DNA from: Desulfovibrio sp. JC010
GTDB taxonomy: Bacteria; Desulfobacterota; Desulfovibrionia; Desulfovibrionales; Desulfovibrionaceae
Length of the DNA: 64,000 bases
Reading direction: 5' to 3'
NCBI RefSeq assembly: GCF_010470675.1
Contig: NZ_VOIQ01000004.1
Coordinates: 209,870-273,869, forward strand
The translations under genes were made by a program, and so were the position numbers. The notes under the pieces were generated by a model, which was given only the letters and a program-made list of their open reading frames with translations, ran no database searches and was not told the DNA's origin. Shown in pieces: positions 33,113 through 42,873 of the stretch. Within the stretch, counting starts at the first letter, position 1; the number at the start of each line of letters is the position of its first letter.

Positions 33113-34063
33113 CTATTCCTTTTCCCCAAGCTTTTCATTCAGCCGGATCATGGAACCGCATAGCCCTCCGGTCTCCTCACAATCGTAGGAAGCAGCATCT
33201 TCCTTTGGCTCCACATGAATGGTCACATGGCAATTCCTCAAATCCGATTTGATACAGTCTTCAATTTCATTACATAAATCATGGGAGACGGTAATGGTGG
33301 ATTCCCCGGGCAGCAACAGGTGGAAATCCACAAAACGCTGCGATCCGGCCTTGCGGGTACGCAGGCCATGGTAGAGTGCATCTTCACCTGCGCAACTGCG
33401 GATGGCGGAATCTATGACCATCAGCTCTTTACGGGGCAGGGTGTTGTCCATAAGTCCGGAATAGGATTTTTTAATCAGGGAGAATCCGGTGAAAACAATA
33501 TTTGCGGCCATAATCATGGCAATGAGCGGATCAATGAAGGCCCACGACGGCGGGGTAAAGAGCATGATACCTAGCCCGGCAACCAATCCCACAGAAGTCC
33601 AGACATCGGTCAGCAGGTGTTTGGCGTCAGCTTCTAGAATGATGGAATCGTGCACCTTAGCACCTTTGAGCATAATCTTGGCAGTGACGAAATTCACCAC
33701 TGACGAAAGCAATGCTATACCCAGACCCAAGCCGAGATTCAGCGGCACTGCCGGATTCATAAATCTTTCCACCGAGGCATAGACAATCCCCACGGCGGCC
33801 ACGAGGATAAGCATCCCTTCCGCACCGCTGGAAAAATACTCCGCCTTGCCGTGACCGTAGGCATGCTGCTCATCAGCCGGCTTCAGGGCCAGAGTCAGGG
33901 TTGCCAATGCGAAAAGCGCAGCCGAAAGGTTGACCAGAGTTTCCAATGCATCGGAAAGCAGCCCCACTGAATCAGTAACGTACCAGGCCCATGTTTTAAG
34001 GATCATGGTGATAATCGAAGCCGCAATCGAGTAGTAAATGTACTTCCGAGGTGATTCTGCCAT
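33113..34063 (-). CDS. Cation diffusion facilitator family transporter
   Basis: A 316-residue CDF exporter with about six membrane helices (residues 8-200) and a C-terminal cytoplasmic ferredoxin-like domain. The HxxxD/DxxxD metal-binding motifs appear in DSVGLLSDALETLVNLSA and in DAKHLLTDVWTS. Such proteins export divalent metals such as zinc, iron or manganese out of the cytoplasm in exchange for protons. The histidine-rich loop YGHGKAEYF is typical. Metal specificity cannot be decided from sequence. Confidence 0.92.
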   Translation of the reverse strand: MAESPRKYIYYSIAASIITMILKTWAWYVTDSVGLLSDALETLVNLSAALFALATLTLALKPADEQHAYGHGKAEYFSSGAEGMLILVAAVGIVYASVERFMNPAVPLNLGLGLGIALLSSVVNFVTAKIMLKGAKVHDSIILEADAKHLLTDVWTSVGLVAGLGIMLFTPPSWAFIDPLIAMIMAANIVFTGFSLIKKSYSGLMDNTLPRKELMVIDSAIRSCAGEDALYHGLRTRKAGSQRFVDFHLLLPGESTITVSHDLCNEIEDCIKSDLRNCHVTIHVEPKEDAASYDCEETGGLCGSMIRLNEKLGEKE

Positions 34064-34467
34064 GCTTTTTTCCTGTTTTACTGTTTAAATTCCATATTTT
34101 TTATTTGATAGTTACTCATACAATAAGGTTAGCTATTTTACGTTTTCGTTAAAAATTAAGCTATTTTTTAATTAATCCGGAAAAACAGACTGTACATTTT
34201 TCGATATCGACCCATATTAACCTAATGCACTGTTTGAACATTCATTCAGTTTCACAATTGAAATCGGCAACAATACAATATTAACCCAATGTTGCGCAAC
34301 TATCTATGCTTGTGTTTTGCTTATTAATTTTTTGCTGAATACGAAAAAAACATAGCCTCAAATTAATCAATGGCTTATTTTAAACAAATTTGTTGACAAC
34401 TTTCACAACATCTACCTATGAGGAAGCCGTCTAGCATAAATTTTTTTTTAAAACACGGGGGATAAAC
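34064..34467. other. 404-base A/T-rich region upstream of sstT
   Basis: It carries two copies of ATATTAACCYAATG (about 34214 and 34278), 65 bases apart, and a palindromic TTGCGCAA within the second. No consensus promoter or gene was recognised. It must hold the divergent promoters of the CDF exporter and sstT. Confidence 0.5.
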
Positions 34468-35709
34468 ATGACTCAAACTTCCAACATCTTTAAGCGCATT
34501 GCATCCGGCAGTCTGGTAGTCCAGATCATGGTCGGTATTGCAGCAGGTATAGCTCTGGCAACCGTTGCTCCTGAAGCAGCAAATTCCGTAAGCATTCTGG
34601 GCAGCCTCTTCGTTAAGGGCTTGAAAGCAGTTGCACCCATTCTTGTTTTCGTAATTGTTGCAGCGTCTATCGCCAACCAGAAGAAAGGCGCACACACCAA
34701 CATGCGCTCCATTATTTCTCTCTATCTCGTAGGTACTTTCATGGCTGCCCTCGTTGCAGTTACCATGAGCTTCCTCATGCCTACCACCCTGACTCTGGTT
34801 GCTACCGACACCAGTGCAACCCCTCCGGGCGGCATTGCTGAAGTTCTGAACACCCTGCTCTTCAAGATCGTGGATAACCCGGTCAACGCCCTCTACACCG
34901 GTAACTTCATCGGTATCCTTGCCTGGGCCCTTGCTCTCGGCTTCTTTTTCCAGCATGCAAGCGATTCCACCAAGCAGATGCTCAACGACCTCTCCGACGG
35001 CGTTTCCGGCATTGTTAAGCTGGTTATCCGCTTTGCTCCTCTGGGTATTTTCGGTCTGGTATCCAACACCATCGCCACCACCGGTTTTTCCGCACTGGCA
35101 GGATATAGCCACCTGATCATGGTTCTGCTCATCTCCATGGGTACCATGGCCCTGATCATCAACCCGGCCATCGTTTTCTTCAAGACCAAGCGCAACCCCT
35201 ACCCGCTGGTGCTGACCTGCCTGCGTGAATCCGGTATCACCGCATTCTTTACCCGCAGCTCCGCAGCAAACATTCCGGTGAACATGGAACTGTGTAAGAA
35301 ACTCGACCTGCACGAAGATACTTACTCCGTATCCATCCCGCTGGGTGCTACTGTAAACATGGGCGGCGCGGCTATCACTATCACCGTGATGACCCTTGCT
35401 GCTGTTCACACCCTCGGTATTCAGGTTGATATCGCAACCGCACTGCTGCTCAGCCTCATCGCTTCCGTATCCGCATGCGGTGCTTCCGGTGTTGCCGGCG
35501 GCTCCCTGCTGCTGATTCCCCTCGCATGTTCCCTGTTCGGCGTTCCCAACGAAATCTCCATGCAGGTTGTTGCTGCAGGTTTCATCGTGGGCGTAATTCA
35601 GGACTCCGCTGAGACCGCACTGAACAGCTCCACCGACGTTATCTTCACCGCAGCTGCCGACATCGCAGCCAAACGCGGCGAAGTTGCAGCTGAAACTGTA
35701 AAGGCATAA
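34468..35709 (+). CDS. sstT: Serine/threonine:sodium symporter
   Basis: A 413-residue SstT of the dicarboxylate/amino-acid:cation symporter family. Hallmarks are the serine-rich re-entrant loop [11 protein letters not shown], the VNMGGAAIT segment (family NMDGT-like) and the [19 protein letters not shown] re-entrant region. It takes up serine and threonine with Na+. The ribosome site GGGGGAT precedes the ATG. A truncated repeat and a terminator follow. Confidence 0.94.
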   Translation: MTQTSNIFKRIASGSLVVQIMVGIAAGIALATVAPEAANSVSILGSLFVKGLKAVAPILVFVIVAASIANQKKGAHTNMRSIISLYLVGTFMAALVAVTMSFLMPTTLTLVATDTSATPPGGIAEVLNTLLFKIVDNPVNALYTGNFIGILAWALALGFFFQHASDSTKQMLNDLSDGVSGIVKLVIRFAPLGIFGLVSNTIATTGFSALAGYSHLIMVLLISMGTMALIINPAIVFFKTKRNPYPLVLTCLRESGITAFFTRSSAANIPVNMELCKKLDLHEDTYSVSIPLGATVNMGGAAITITVMTLAAVHTLGIQVDIATALLLSLIASVSACGASGVAGGSLLLIPLACSLFGVPNEISMQVVAAGFIVGVIQDSAETALNSSTDVIFTAAADIAAKRGEVAAETVKA

Positions 35710-35713
35710 AACA

Positions 35714-35753
35714 ATGCCTCCGGCGGCTTAAACCCTTTTATTTGGGCTTCGCC
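35714..35753 (+). repeat. Truncated modular repeat
   Basis: ATGCCTCCGGCGGC followed by TTAAACCCTTTTATTTGGGCTTCGCC: only one arm of the stem is present, joined directly to the tail. An internal deletion between the two arms explains it. Confidence 0.85.
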
Positions 35754-35765
35754 AACTTAGCTTAT

Positions 35766-35803
35766 AAAAAGGACCGTGTGTTTATTCGCACGGTCCTTTT
35801 TTC
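35766..35803 (+). terminator. Terminator of sstT
   Basis: AAAAGGACCGTG pairs with CACGGTCCTTTT (nine-base loop) and is followed by a T run. Confidence 0.88.
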
Positions 35804-35875
35804 TTGACGAAATATGATTACATGATGACTCTATTTTCCTGCCACCAACAAAGAAATAAACCTATTTTAACTAAT

Positions 35876-35980
35876 AGGGATTCCAAAGGGGCTTAGCTCC
35901 TTTGACCGCCGGAGGCGAAATCTTTTCATGAAAAAGCGCGATAGCGCATCAAGTCAAAGCCCCCGGCAGGGCCGTCGGAG
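35876..35980 (-). repeat. Modular repeat with partial tandem head, upstream of the helicase
   Basis: GGGATTCCAAAGGGGC... reduced stem, GACCGCCGGAGGCGAAATC, AAAAAGCGCGATAGCGCATCA head, then a second partial GCCCCCGGCAGGGCCGTCGGAG. The final GGAG lies seven bases before the TTG start at 35988. Reading frames that start inside this element are artefacts. Confidence 0.8.
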
Positions 35981-35987
35981 ACATCAA

Positions 35988-38864
35988 TTGAGTCATCAAG
36001 ACAGAATACAGGAATATATAAGCTCGCTGCTTGCTTCACCCACAATGGGTGATCAGGTGGTTCATCACCGGACCATGGACGGGACCGATGCCTCCTACGG
36101 AGAGCCGCGCCGCCCTTTTTCGCCGTCCGTGAATTCCGTGCTCAGCTTTCGGGATATTGAACAGCTCTACTCCCATCAGGTTGAAGCAACCGATTACGCC
36201 CGCGCCGGACGCAATGTTGTTGTGGCTACGCCCACAGCCAGCGGGAAGACACTCACTTACAATCTGCCCGTGCTGGAACAATGTCTGCGTGATTCTGATT
36301 CCCATGCCCTCTACCTTTTTCCGCTCAAAGCCTTGGCGCAGGACCAGCTGAAGACTTTTAATGAGATGGCTGCTCTTTTGCCTGAGCACGTGCGTCCTGA
36401 AGCGGCTATCTATGACGGGGATACTTCCCCCTACCGCCGCAAAAAAATCCGCGACACCCCGCCCGCAGTGATCCTGACCAACCCGGAAATGCTCCATCTT
36501 TCCATGCTGCCCTATCATGAAAAATGGGCACCCTTTCTCGCCGGACTGACCCATATTGTGGTTGATGAAGTCCATACTTACAGAGGGGTCATGGGTTCGC
36601 ACATGGCCATGGTTTTCCGCAGGCTGCTTAGAATCTGCAAATATTACGGGGCCGAGCCGTCTTTTATCTTTTCTTCTGCAACCGTGGGCAACCCGGCGGA
36701 GCTTTGCCACGACCTCACCGGGCTGGAAGTGAGTCCCATTACTGAATCAGGGGCCGCTTCCGGTAAACGCAATTATATCTTTTTCAATCCGCAGGTTTCG
36801 CCCTACAGCGCGGCCATCCAGCTGCTTAAAGCCGGGTTGGCCCGTGGCTTGCGGACTATCGTCTACACCCAATCGCGCAAGATGACCGAGCTCATCGCCA
36901 TGTGGGTTAATGAAAAGGCCGGGGAATACAAGGATCGCATCAGTGCTTACCGGGCCGGATTCCTGCCTGAAGAACGACGTGAGATCGAACAGAAGATGTC
37001 CTCCGGCGAACTGCTGGCGGTGATTTCCACCAGTGCCCTTGAGCTGGGTATCGACATCGGCGGACTCGATCTGTGCATTCTGGTGGGCTACCCCGGATCG
37101 GTAATGCAGACCCTTCAACGCGGGGGCCGTGTTGGCCGCAGCCAGCGCGAATCAGCAGTTATCCTCATCGGTCAGGAGGATGCTTTAGATCAATATTTCA
37201 TGCGCAACCCTGATGACTTCTTTTCCCGTCCGGCGGAAAACGCGGTGCTCAATCCCTACAACCCGGTGATCATGCAGCGTCATCTGGTCTGCGCCGCAGC
37301 GGAGCTTACCCTGCGCGACAACGATTACCTGCTCCGTGATGAGAAAATCAGGAAACGGGTCAGCGAGCTGGAAAAAGAAGGCGTGCTCCTGCGCAACAAA
37401 CGCGGTGATGAAATATACTCCACCCGCAAACGTCCGCATCGCGATGTCTCCCTGCGTGGGGCCGGGGCGACTATGCACATTGAGGATTCTGCCAGCGGTG
37501 CCACCATCGGCACCATCGATGAAGTGCGGGCCTACAGTGAAGCTCACGAAGGCGCGGTCTACATCCACCGAGGCTCCACCTACTGCATCAAGGAACTGGA
37601 TCTCGGAGCCAAGAAAATCAAGGCCGCCAAGGAACGGGTCGGCTACTACACCCGCGCCCGCAAAAATAAATCCACGGAAATTCTTGAAGTCTACGACCAG
37701 AAAAAAGTTTTCGGCATTGTCATGCGTTTCGGCAGACTGCGGGTTACCGAACAGGTCACCGGATATGAAAAACGGGCCGTAAAAGGCGGTAAGCTGCTCG
37801 GTATCGTACCTCTGGACATGCCTCCGGTGGTCTTCGAGACTCAAGGGTTGTGGATGGAGATTTCCCCGGAAATCAAACGCCGCGCTGAAGAGGATTTTAT
37901 CCATTTCATGGGCGGCATCCACGCGGTGGAACATGCGGCCATCGGCATCACTCCGCTCATGGTGCTCACCGACCGCAATGACCTCGGCGGTATTTCCACC
38001 CCCATGCATGAACAGGTCGACGGTCCGGCGGTCTTCATCTACGACGGTATACCCGGCGGCGCAGGGCTGACCATGCAGGCTTTCGCGCAGGCTGAGGAAC
38101 TCCTTGAACGCACCCTGCAGGTCATTGTGGATTGCGAATGTGAACTGGGTTGCCCCACCTGTGTGCATTCCCCCAAATGCGGCTCCGGCAACAGACCCAT
38201 CGATAAAGCTGCGGCCATCTATGTGCTGGAAAATATGGTTAACGGACAACCACCGGAAAAGATTGAGGATTTAGCTATGGTACTGGTTCCCTTCGGCGAA
38301 GAGGTAAAAAAGGAAGAAAGCTCCAAAGAACCCAAGAGCTTCGGCGTGCTCGATGTGGAAACCCGTCGCTCCGCACAGGATGTGGGCGGCTGGAACAAGG
38401 CCGAACGCATGGGTATCTCCATTGCAGTACTCTACGATTCCACGGAAGATAAATTTTTCGAATATGAAGAAGAACAGATCCCGGATATGATGGAGCGGGT
38501 TAAGAATCTGGACCTGATCATCGGCTTCAACATTGAACGGTTCGACTACAAGGTCCTTTCCGGTATTCACGCCTTCAACTACAAAGGTCTGCCCACACTG
38601 GACCTGCTGCTCAAGGTTTATGAACGGCTCGGTTACCGCCTCAAGCTGGACAACATTGCTCAGGCCACTCTCGATGCCGCCAAAAGCGCGGACGGATTGC
38701 AGGCCCTTGAGTGGTGGAAAGAAGGGCGTCTGGACCTGATCACCGAATACTGCAAGCAGGACGTGGCTGTGACCCGCGATGTCTACCTGTTTGGCAAAGA
38801 GCATGGATACGTGCTATTTACAAATAAAGAGAAAAAGAAAGTACGGCTTCCTGTAGACTGGTAA
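35988..38864 (+). CDS. MrfA-like DEAH helicase fused to MrfB-type exonuclease
   Basis: About 958 residues from a TTG start with GGAG seven bases upstream; a longer ATG start at 35928 lies in repeat sequence and is less likely. The N-terminal two-thirds is an SF2 helicase: Walker A TPTASGKT (near residue 81), DEVH (near 193), then DUF1998-type zinc site CECELGCPTC...C around 716-731. From about residue 784 to the end lies an RNase H-like exonuclease with DVET, GFNIERFD and YCKQD (DEDD residues). In B. subtilis MrfA (helicase) and MrfB (exonuclease) are separate and repair mitomycin damage; here they are one chain. Confidence 0.85.
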   Translation: MSHQDRIQEYISSLLASPTMGDQVVHHRTMDGTDASYGEPRRPFSPSVNSVLSFRDIEQLYSHQVEATDYARAGRNVVVATPTASGKTLTYNLPVLEQCLRDSDSHALYLFPLKALAQDQLKTFNEMAALLPEHVRPEAAIYDGDTSPYRRKKIRDTPPAVILTNPEMLHLSMLPYHEKWAPFLAGLTHIVVDEVHTYRGVMGSHMAMVFRRLLRICKYYGAEPSFIFSSATVGNPAELCHDLTGLEVSPITESGAASGKRNYIFFNPQVSPYSAAIQLLKAGLARGLRTIVYTQSRKMTELIAMWVNEKAGEYKDRISAYRAGFLPEERREIEQKMSSGELLAVISTSALELGIDIGGLDLCILVGYPGSVMQTLQRGGRVGRSQRESAVILIGQEDALDQYFMRNPDDFFSRPAENAVLNPYNPVIMQRHLVCAAAELTLRDNDYLLRDEKIRKRVSELEKEGVLLRNKRGDEIYSTRKRPHRDVSLRGAGATMHIEDSASGATIGTIDEVRAYSEAHEGAVYIHRGSTYCIKELDLGAKKIKAAKERVGYYTRARKNKSTEILEVYDQKKVFGIVMRFGRLRVTEQVTGYEKRAVKGGKLLGIVPLDMPPVVFETQGLWMEISPEIKRRAEEDFIHFMGGIHAVEHAAIGITPLMVLTDRNDLGGISTPMHEQVDGPAVFIYDGIPGGAGLTMQAFAQAEELLERTLQVIVDCECELGCPTCVHSPKCGSGNRPIDKAAAIYVLENMVNGQPPEKIEDLAMVLVPFGEEVKKEESSKEPKSFGVLDVETRRSAQDVGGWNKAERMGISIAVLYDSTEDKFFEYEEEQIPDMMERVKNLDLIIGFNIERFDYKVLSGIHAFNYKGLPTLDLLLKVYERLGYRLKLDNIAQATLDAAKSADGLQALEWWKEGRLDLITEYCKQDVAVTRDVYLFGKEHGYVLFTNKEKKKVRLPVDW

Positions 38865-38874
38865 GGAGGTGGCT

Positions 38875-39531
38875 ATGCCCAGAAAGTTGCTGCTTGGTTT
38901 GATGGTTCTGTTTTTAGTTCTGCTGACCGCTTGCAGTCAGCAGGAAGCGACTTTCTACGAACTCAGCTTTGAGCAGGATAAAATAATACTAATCGACAGC
39001 AATAAGCCTTTCAGCGGCATATATACCGAATATTACGACTCTGGACAGCAGTTTCCCAAAAGCCGGATCATAATAAAAAACGGGGTCATGAACGGCAGGT
39101 TCTACCATTATTACCCGGACGGCAAGATGCGTGAAAAGGGAACCAACCGAGACGGTAAAATATACGGTTACCATTCCCTGTACTGGCCCAACGGCAAGAT
39201 CAAAGAAAAGTTCTTTGTAGGTCGTGACAAGGCCGGATATAACTACGAATATTTTGACAACGGCAAGATCAGGGAAATGCGCCATTACAACGCGCTAAGT
39301 CAATTGAACGGAAAATCCTTCACCTTCCACCGCAACGGCAAGGTCAAAGAAGAAATGAACTATCGTGACGGCAAGCGCGACGGCTTACTCATCATCAGGG
39401 ACAAAGCCGGATTTCTGGTCAAGGTCTTTGAGTATCGCGATGACGTGTTGCAGGAGCGCGCCCGAGAGCATGATGACCTCTCGGATCACTCCAAATATTC
39501 AGCCATGGTGACCATGTTTTATAATTTTTAG
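38875..39531 (+). CDS. MORN-like repeat lipoprotein
   Basis: A 218-residue lipoprotein, start MPRKLLL with AAGGAGG five bases upstream (a GTG six bases earlier is the alternative). Lipobox LLTAC near residue 19. The mature part is built of about five MORN-like/YwqK-type units such as YYPDGKMREKG, YWPNGKIKEKF and FHRNGKVKEEM. YwqK relatives are annotated as putative antitoxins in Bacillus, but no toxin is next to it. It follows the helicase with ten bases between and is probably co-transcribed. Its role in the envelope is unknown. Confidence 0.83.
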   Translation: MPRKLLLGLMVLFLVLLTACSQQEATFYELSFEQDKIILIDSNKPFSGIYTEYYDSGQQFPKSRIIIKNGVMNGRFYHYYPDGKMREKGTNRDGKIYGYHSLYWPNGKIKEKFFVGRDKAGYNYEYFDNGKIREMRHYNALSQLNGKSFTFHRNGKVKEEMNYRDGKRDGLLIIRDKAGFLVKVFEYRDDVLQERAREHDDLSDHSKYSAMVTMFYNF

Positions 39532-39623
39532 TGCCTTCGGCGGTGCTTTCAGCGGGACCAGAGAAACCTTTGAAAAGGTTTCTCTGGACTCTTCCAAACT
39601 TTTTTGTCGGGGCTTCGCCGCTT
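39531..39623 (+). repeat. Modular intergenic repeat, type B stem, behind the lipoprotein
   Basis: GTGCCTTCGGCGG head fused to the stop codon, a GCTTTCAGCGGG segment, the CAGAGAAACCTTT/AAAGGTTTCTCTG stem, GACTCTTCCAAACTTTTTT and the GGGCTTCGCCGC tail. Confidence 0.9.
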
Positions 39624-39642
39624 CGTATTAAAAATAGTGCAA

Positions 39643-39689
39643 AAATTAAAACCGCAATATCATGTAAGATATTGCGGTTTTAATTTTAT
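39643..39689 (+). terminator. Terminator after the helicase operon
   Basis: A perfect 19-20 bp stem rich in A/T ends (AAAACCGCAATATC/GATATTGCGGTTTT) with flanking A and T tracts, usable in both directions. Confidence 0.85.
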
Positions 39690-39710
39690 TAATTGTTTCG
39701 TCAATTTATA

Positions 39711-39833
39711 TGCGAAGCTTACTAAAAAAGTTTGGGATTCTTGCACCAGCCCTTAGGCGAGCGGCTTCCGCGAGTCTTAGGGATGGCGACAGTGGAACAA
39801 ACCCTTTCCAAAGGGTTTAAGCCGCCGGAGGCA
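39711..39833 (-). repeat. Modular repeat interrupted by a 56-base insertion
   Basis: Outer parts match the family (ATGCGAAGCTT tail, AAAAAAGTTTGGGATTC linker, AACCCTTT/AAAGGGTTTAAGCCGCCGGAGGC). Between GGGATTCTT and AAACCC sits about 56 bases (39743-39798) with its own CCCTTAGGC/GTCTTAGGG symmetry, absent from the other copies. Confidence 0.85.
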
Positions 39834-39836
39834 TTC

Positions 39837-41210
39837 TTACTTCCCAGAAATCTTATATTTCTTCAATTTATACTGCAGCAGGCTCTTGGAGATACCCAGC
39901 ATTTCAGCGGCATCAACTTTTACAAAGTTGCTGGCAACCAGTGCCCGGCGCACCAGCGTGGCTTCGATCTTGTCCAGCGTATCGGCAAGATTAAGCTTTG
40001 CGGGCAGCAAATCTACCGCGCTTTTGAACTGAGCTTCTTCATCCTTGATTTCAGCAGGCAGATCTTCGGTATTAATGACCGTACCGGAAGTGAGCACAAC
40101 ACAACGCTCCACAACGTTCTGCAACTGACGCACGTTTCCGGGCCATTCGTAGGCAGTCATGTAATCCATTGCAGCCGGGGCGAACCCGTCAAATTCCTTG
40201 TTATTGTCAGCGGAATAAGTGGCAAGGAAGTGATCCACCAGAAAAGGAATGTCCTCGCGCCGTTCACGCAAAGGCGGCATTTCAATACTGACCACATTTA
40301 AACGGTAGTAAAGGTCTTCACGGAATTCGCCCTTTTCCACCGCTTCCTTGAGATTCTTGTTGGTGGCGGCAACAATACGGATGTTAACCTTGATCGGTTC
40401 TCCCCCGCCCACACGCTCAATGGTTTTTTCCTGCAATACACGCAGCAGCTTAACCTGCATGTCGTGGGAAATTTCACCGATTTCGTCGAGGAAGAGTGTA
40501 CCCTGATCGGCAGCCTCAAAACGGCCGCGCTTACGGGCCACGGCTCCGGTGAAGGAACCTTTCTCATGACCAAAGAGTTCACTTTCCAGCACCCCGGCAT
40601 TAAAAGCCATGCAGTTTACAGAGACAAAAGGTTTGTCGCAACGCGGTGAAGCCTGATGGATAGCCTGTGCAACAAGTTCCTTACCGGTTCCGGATTCCCC
40701 GGTGACCAGCACGGTGGAGCTGCCCGGAGCGGCTTTGCTGATCATATCAAAAACCTGCATCATGGGTTTGGAGCGACCGATGATGTTGCTCGGTGAATAG
40801 CGGTCCTTGATCTGCTCGCGCAGTTGTCTGTTCTCCTGCTGCGCTTTGGCGAACTGGGCCGCCTTGGTCACAGAAAGAAGCAGTTCTTCATTGGCGAAGG
40901 GTTTGGTGATGTAATCAAAGGCCCCGATTTTCATGGCCTCCACAGCGGATTCAATAGAACCGAAGGCAGTCATAATGATCACCGGAATGTGCGGAAAATT
41001 TTTTTTCACATGCTCCAGCACATCCTGTCCGGTCAACTTGGGCATTTTCATGTCAGTGATGACCATGTCAACTTCCGATTCATCAAGATAGGCCAGTCCG
41101 GTTTCCGGGTCGGAAAGTGCGGTTATGGTATAGCCCTCATCTGAAAGCAGTGCTTCCAGAATAAGCAGGTAGTTCTGTTCATCGTCCAGTATGAGAATAT
41201 TTGCAGACAT
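39837..41210 (-). CDS. Sigma-54-dependent response regulator (NtrC family)
   Basis: A 457-residue regulator with REC domain (phosphoacceptor D53), AAA+ sigma-54 interaction domain with Walker A GESGTGKE near residue 170 and GSFTGA in place of GAFTGA, and a C-terminal Fis-type HTH (about 415-455, RRALVASNFVKVDAAEMLGISKSLLQYKLKKY). It activates sigma-54 promoters after phosphorylation. It is encoded directly downstream of its histidine kinase, three bases apart, so the two form a two-component pair. The signal and target genes are not identifiable here. Confidence 0.95.
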   Translation of the reverse strand: MSANILILDDEQNYLLILEALLSDEGYTITALSDPETGLAYLDESEVDMVITDMKMPKLTGQDVLEHVKKNFPHIPVIIMTAFGSIESAVEAMKIGAFDYITKPFANEELLLSVTKAAQFAKAQQENRQLREQIKDRYSPSNIIGRSKPMMQVFDMISKAAPGSSTVLVTGESGTGKELVAQAIHQASPRCDKPFVSVNCMAFNAGVLESELFGHEKGSFTGAVARKRGRFEAADQGTLFLDEIGEISHDMQVKLLRVLQEKTIERVGGGEPIKVNIRIVAATNKNLKEAVEKGEFREDLYYRLNVVSIEMPPLRERREDIPFLVDHFLATYSADNNKEFDGFAPAAMDYMTAYEWPGNVRQLQNVVERCVVLTSGTVINTEDLPAEIKDEEAQFKSAVDLLPAKLNLADTLDKIEATLVRRALVASNFVKVDAAEMLGISKSLLQYKLKKYKISGK

Positions 41211-41213
41211 TTT

Positions 41214-42647
41214 TTAACAATCTTTTTTTTCAGGTAAAAATATTTCCAGACGCGCCCCGCCTTCAGAATTGTTCCCGATGCGCAGCTTTCCGTTATGGCT
41301 TTCCACAATATTGGTCACAATGGCAAGCCCCAAGCCTGTTCCGTTATCCTTGGTGGTAAAAAACGGATCTTTGACCTTTTCTATAATTTCGTCCGGGAAT
41401 CCCGTGCCGGAGTCGGAAACAATCACATTGATTCCACCGTCAGTTTCAGCAATGGAAACAGCGATATGTCCATCCTTTTCCACGGCCTGCATGGCATTGC
41501 CGATGAGGTTGTAAAAGGCCCGGTAAAGCAGGTCTTCGTCAGCGCAGACCTGATGCCCCGGTATATAATCACGTCGCAGTTCAATATTGCTTTCCCTGCA
41601 TTTGGATTCCAGAAACATATAAATTTTATCCAGCAGCTCGGCAGGATCAAGTGCGTGCATGGCAATCTTGCGCGGTCTTGCGTAATCAAGAAAATCGCTT
41701 ACTGTGCGGCTGAGCCGCTTGGTTTCCTCATGAATGGCTCCCAGGATTTTCACATTGACCGGATCACTGTCTTTCATCCTTTTAAGCAGCAATTCCGAAC
41801 TGGAACGGATAATACCCAGCGGATTACGAATTTCATGAGCCACCCCGGAAACCATACGCCCGATGCTGGCCAGTTTTTCACTCTGGTTCAGTTCTTTTTC
41901 AAACTGCCTGCGTTCCAGCATACGCTGTTCATTTACAATGTCAGCGCGGCGGATTATGGCCATAATGGTGGCAAAAAGAATGAGTGCCGAAAAGCTGGAG
42001 GTGAACAGAATCAAGCGTTCAAAGTTAATAACCGACTGATAGTCATCAGTAATATCCTGAGTTAGCTCCATCACGCCCATAATAATGTTTTCTTCGATAT
42101 TCAGGCTCTTTTCCGAACGCAGCGGGTAAACAATCTTAAGCTGCATTGTTCCCGGACGCATATGGAAATCAAAGATCAGGGCCAGGGTGGATTTCTTTTT
42201 AATGAATTCATAACGCGGCTTACCGCTCTCAAGGACTTCCTTGATAAATTCACCGGCAAGTTCTTTATTCCCGATTTTCTCAGTATCAGTGGAATAGGAA
42301 ATAGTCAGTTCCGGGTCATAGATACGTACTTCATTGACCTTGAAGCTGTGTATTGTGGAACGGACCACCTGATTCAGACGGTCCATCTGTTCCTCGTTTT
42401 TCAGCCCGATACGACCGTATCCGATAAGTGTAGGCAGAATAAAACGGCGGTAAATCTGGTGGTTCAGGTTTTCAGCCTGCAAAAGCGCGAATTCCTTCTG
42501 TTTCTCCAGAAGGGTTTCATCCGCGTGCTTAGCCAGAAATACGGAAAGCCCCAGACTGCTGGCAATGATGACGATCAGCAAAGTCCACGATAAAAGCTTA
42601 ACAAGCTGGAATGATTTTACTTGTAGGTCCTGATGTTGTGAATCCAA
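41214..42647 (-). CDS. Membrane sensor histidine kinase
   Basis: A 477-residue kinase with one helix near residues 19-40, a periplasmic sensor of about 160 residues, a second helix near 210-232, a HisKA domain with phosphorylated H271 in VAHEIRNP and an ATPase domain with GTGLGLAIV. The start codon is TTG, with GGAGG six bases upstream supplied by the adjacent repeat. Its partner is the sigma-54 regulator downstream. The sensor domain has a PAS-like strand pattern ([13 protein letters not shown]), so a small-ligand cue is plausible. Confidence 0.93.
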   Translation of the reverse strand: MDSQHQDLQVKSFQLVKLLSWTLLIVIIASSLGLSVFLAKHADETLLEKQKEFALLQAENLNHQIYRRFILPTLIGYGRIGLKNEEQMDRLNQVVRSTIHSFKVNEVRIYDPELTISYSTDTEKIGNKELAGEFIKEVLESGKPRYEFIKKKSTLALIFDFHMRPGTMQLKIVYPLRSEKSLNIEENIIMGVMELTQDITDDYQSVINFERLILFTSSFSALILFATIMAIIRRADIVNEQRMLERRQFEKELNQSEKLASIGRMVSGVAHEIRNPLGIIRSSSELLLKRMKDSDPVNVKILGAIHEETKRLSRTVSDFLDYARPRKIAMHALDPAELLDKIYMFLESKCRESNIELRRDYIPGHQVCADEDLLYRAFYNLIGNAMQAVEKDGHIAVSIAETDGGINVIVSDSGTGFPDEIIEKVKDPFFTTKDNGTGLGLAIVTNIVESHNGKLRIGNNSEGGARLEIFLPEKKDC

Positions 42648-42650
42648 AGA

Positions 42651-42732
42651 ATGCCTCCGACGGCCCTTTCAGGGGGACCAAAGAAATTTTTTGTAAAAAG
42701 TTTCTCTGGACTCTTCAAAAACTTTTAATAGG
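42651..42732 (+). repeat. Modular repeat, type B stem, upstream of the kinase
   Basis: ATGCCTCCGACGG head, GCCCTTTCAGGGGG hairpin, CAAAGAAATTTTTT/AAAAAGTTTCTCTG stem, GACTCTTCAAAAACTTTT and AATAGG. Its reverse complement ends in CCGTCGGAGGC just before the kinase TTG. Confidence 0.88.
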
Positions 42733-42786
42733 TATAATTGAGTAATAGCTGGACTATTCGTGCCTTAAAGCTGGCTGCTAGTAAAG

Positions 42787-42825
42787 AAAAAGGGGAAACT
42801 AAGGTGCGCAACCTTTAGTCTCCCC
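42787..42825 (-). terminator. Terminator of rlpA
   Basis: On the minus strand GGGGAGACTAAAGGT pairs with ACCTTAGTTTCCCC and is followed by TTTTTC. Confidence 0.85.
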
Positions 42826-42873
42826 AATGGTAACAACTAATTATCAAAAAGCGCGTAGCGCATCAAATAATTT

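Noticed and set aside
34397-34409. TTCACAA half-site upstream of sstT
   Set aside because: The other half (TGTTGAC) differs too much from the Rex consensus at the required spacing.
35928-35987. ATG start of the helicase inside the repeat
   Set aside because: The extra 20 residues are encoded by repeat sequence, whereas a TTG with well-placed GGAG follows at 35988. It remains a possible alternative.
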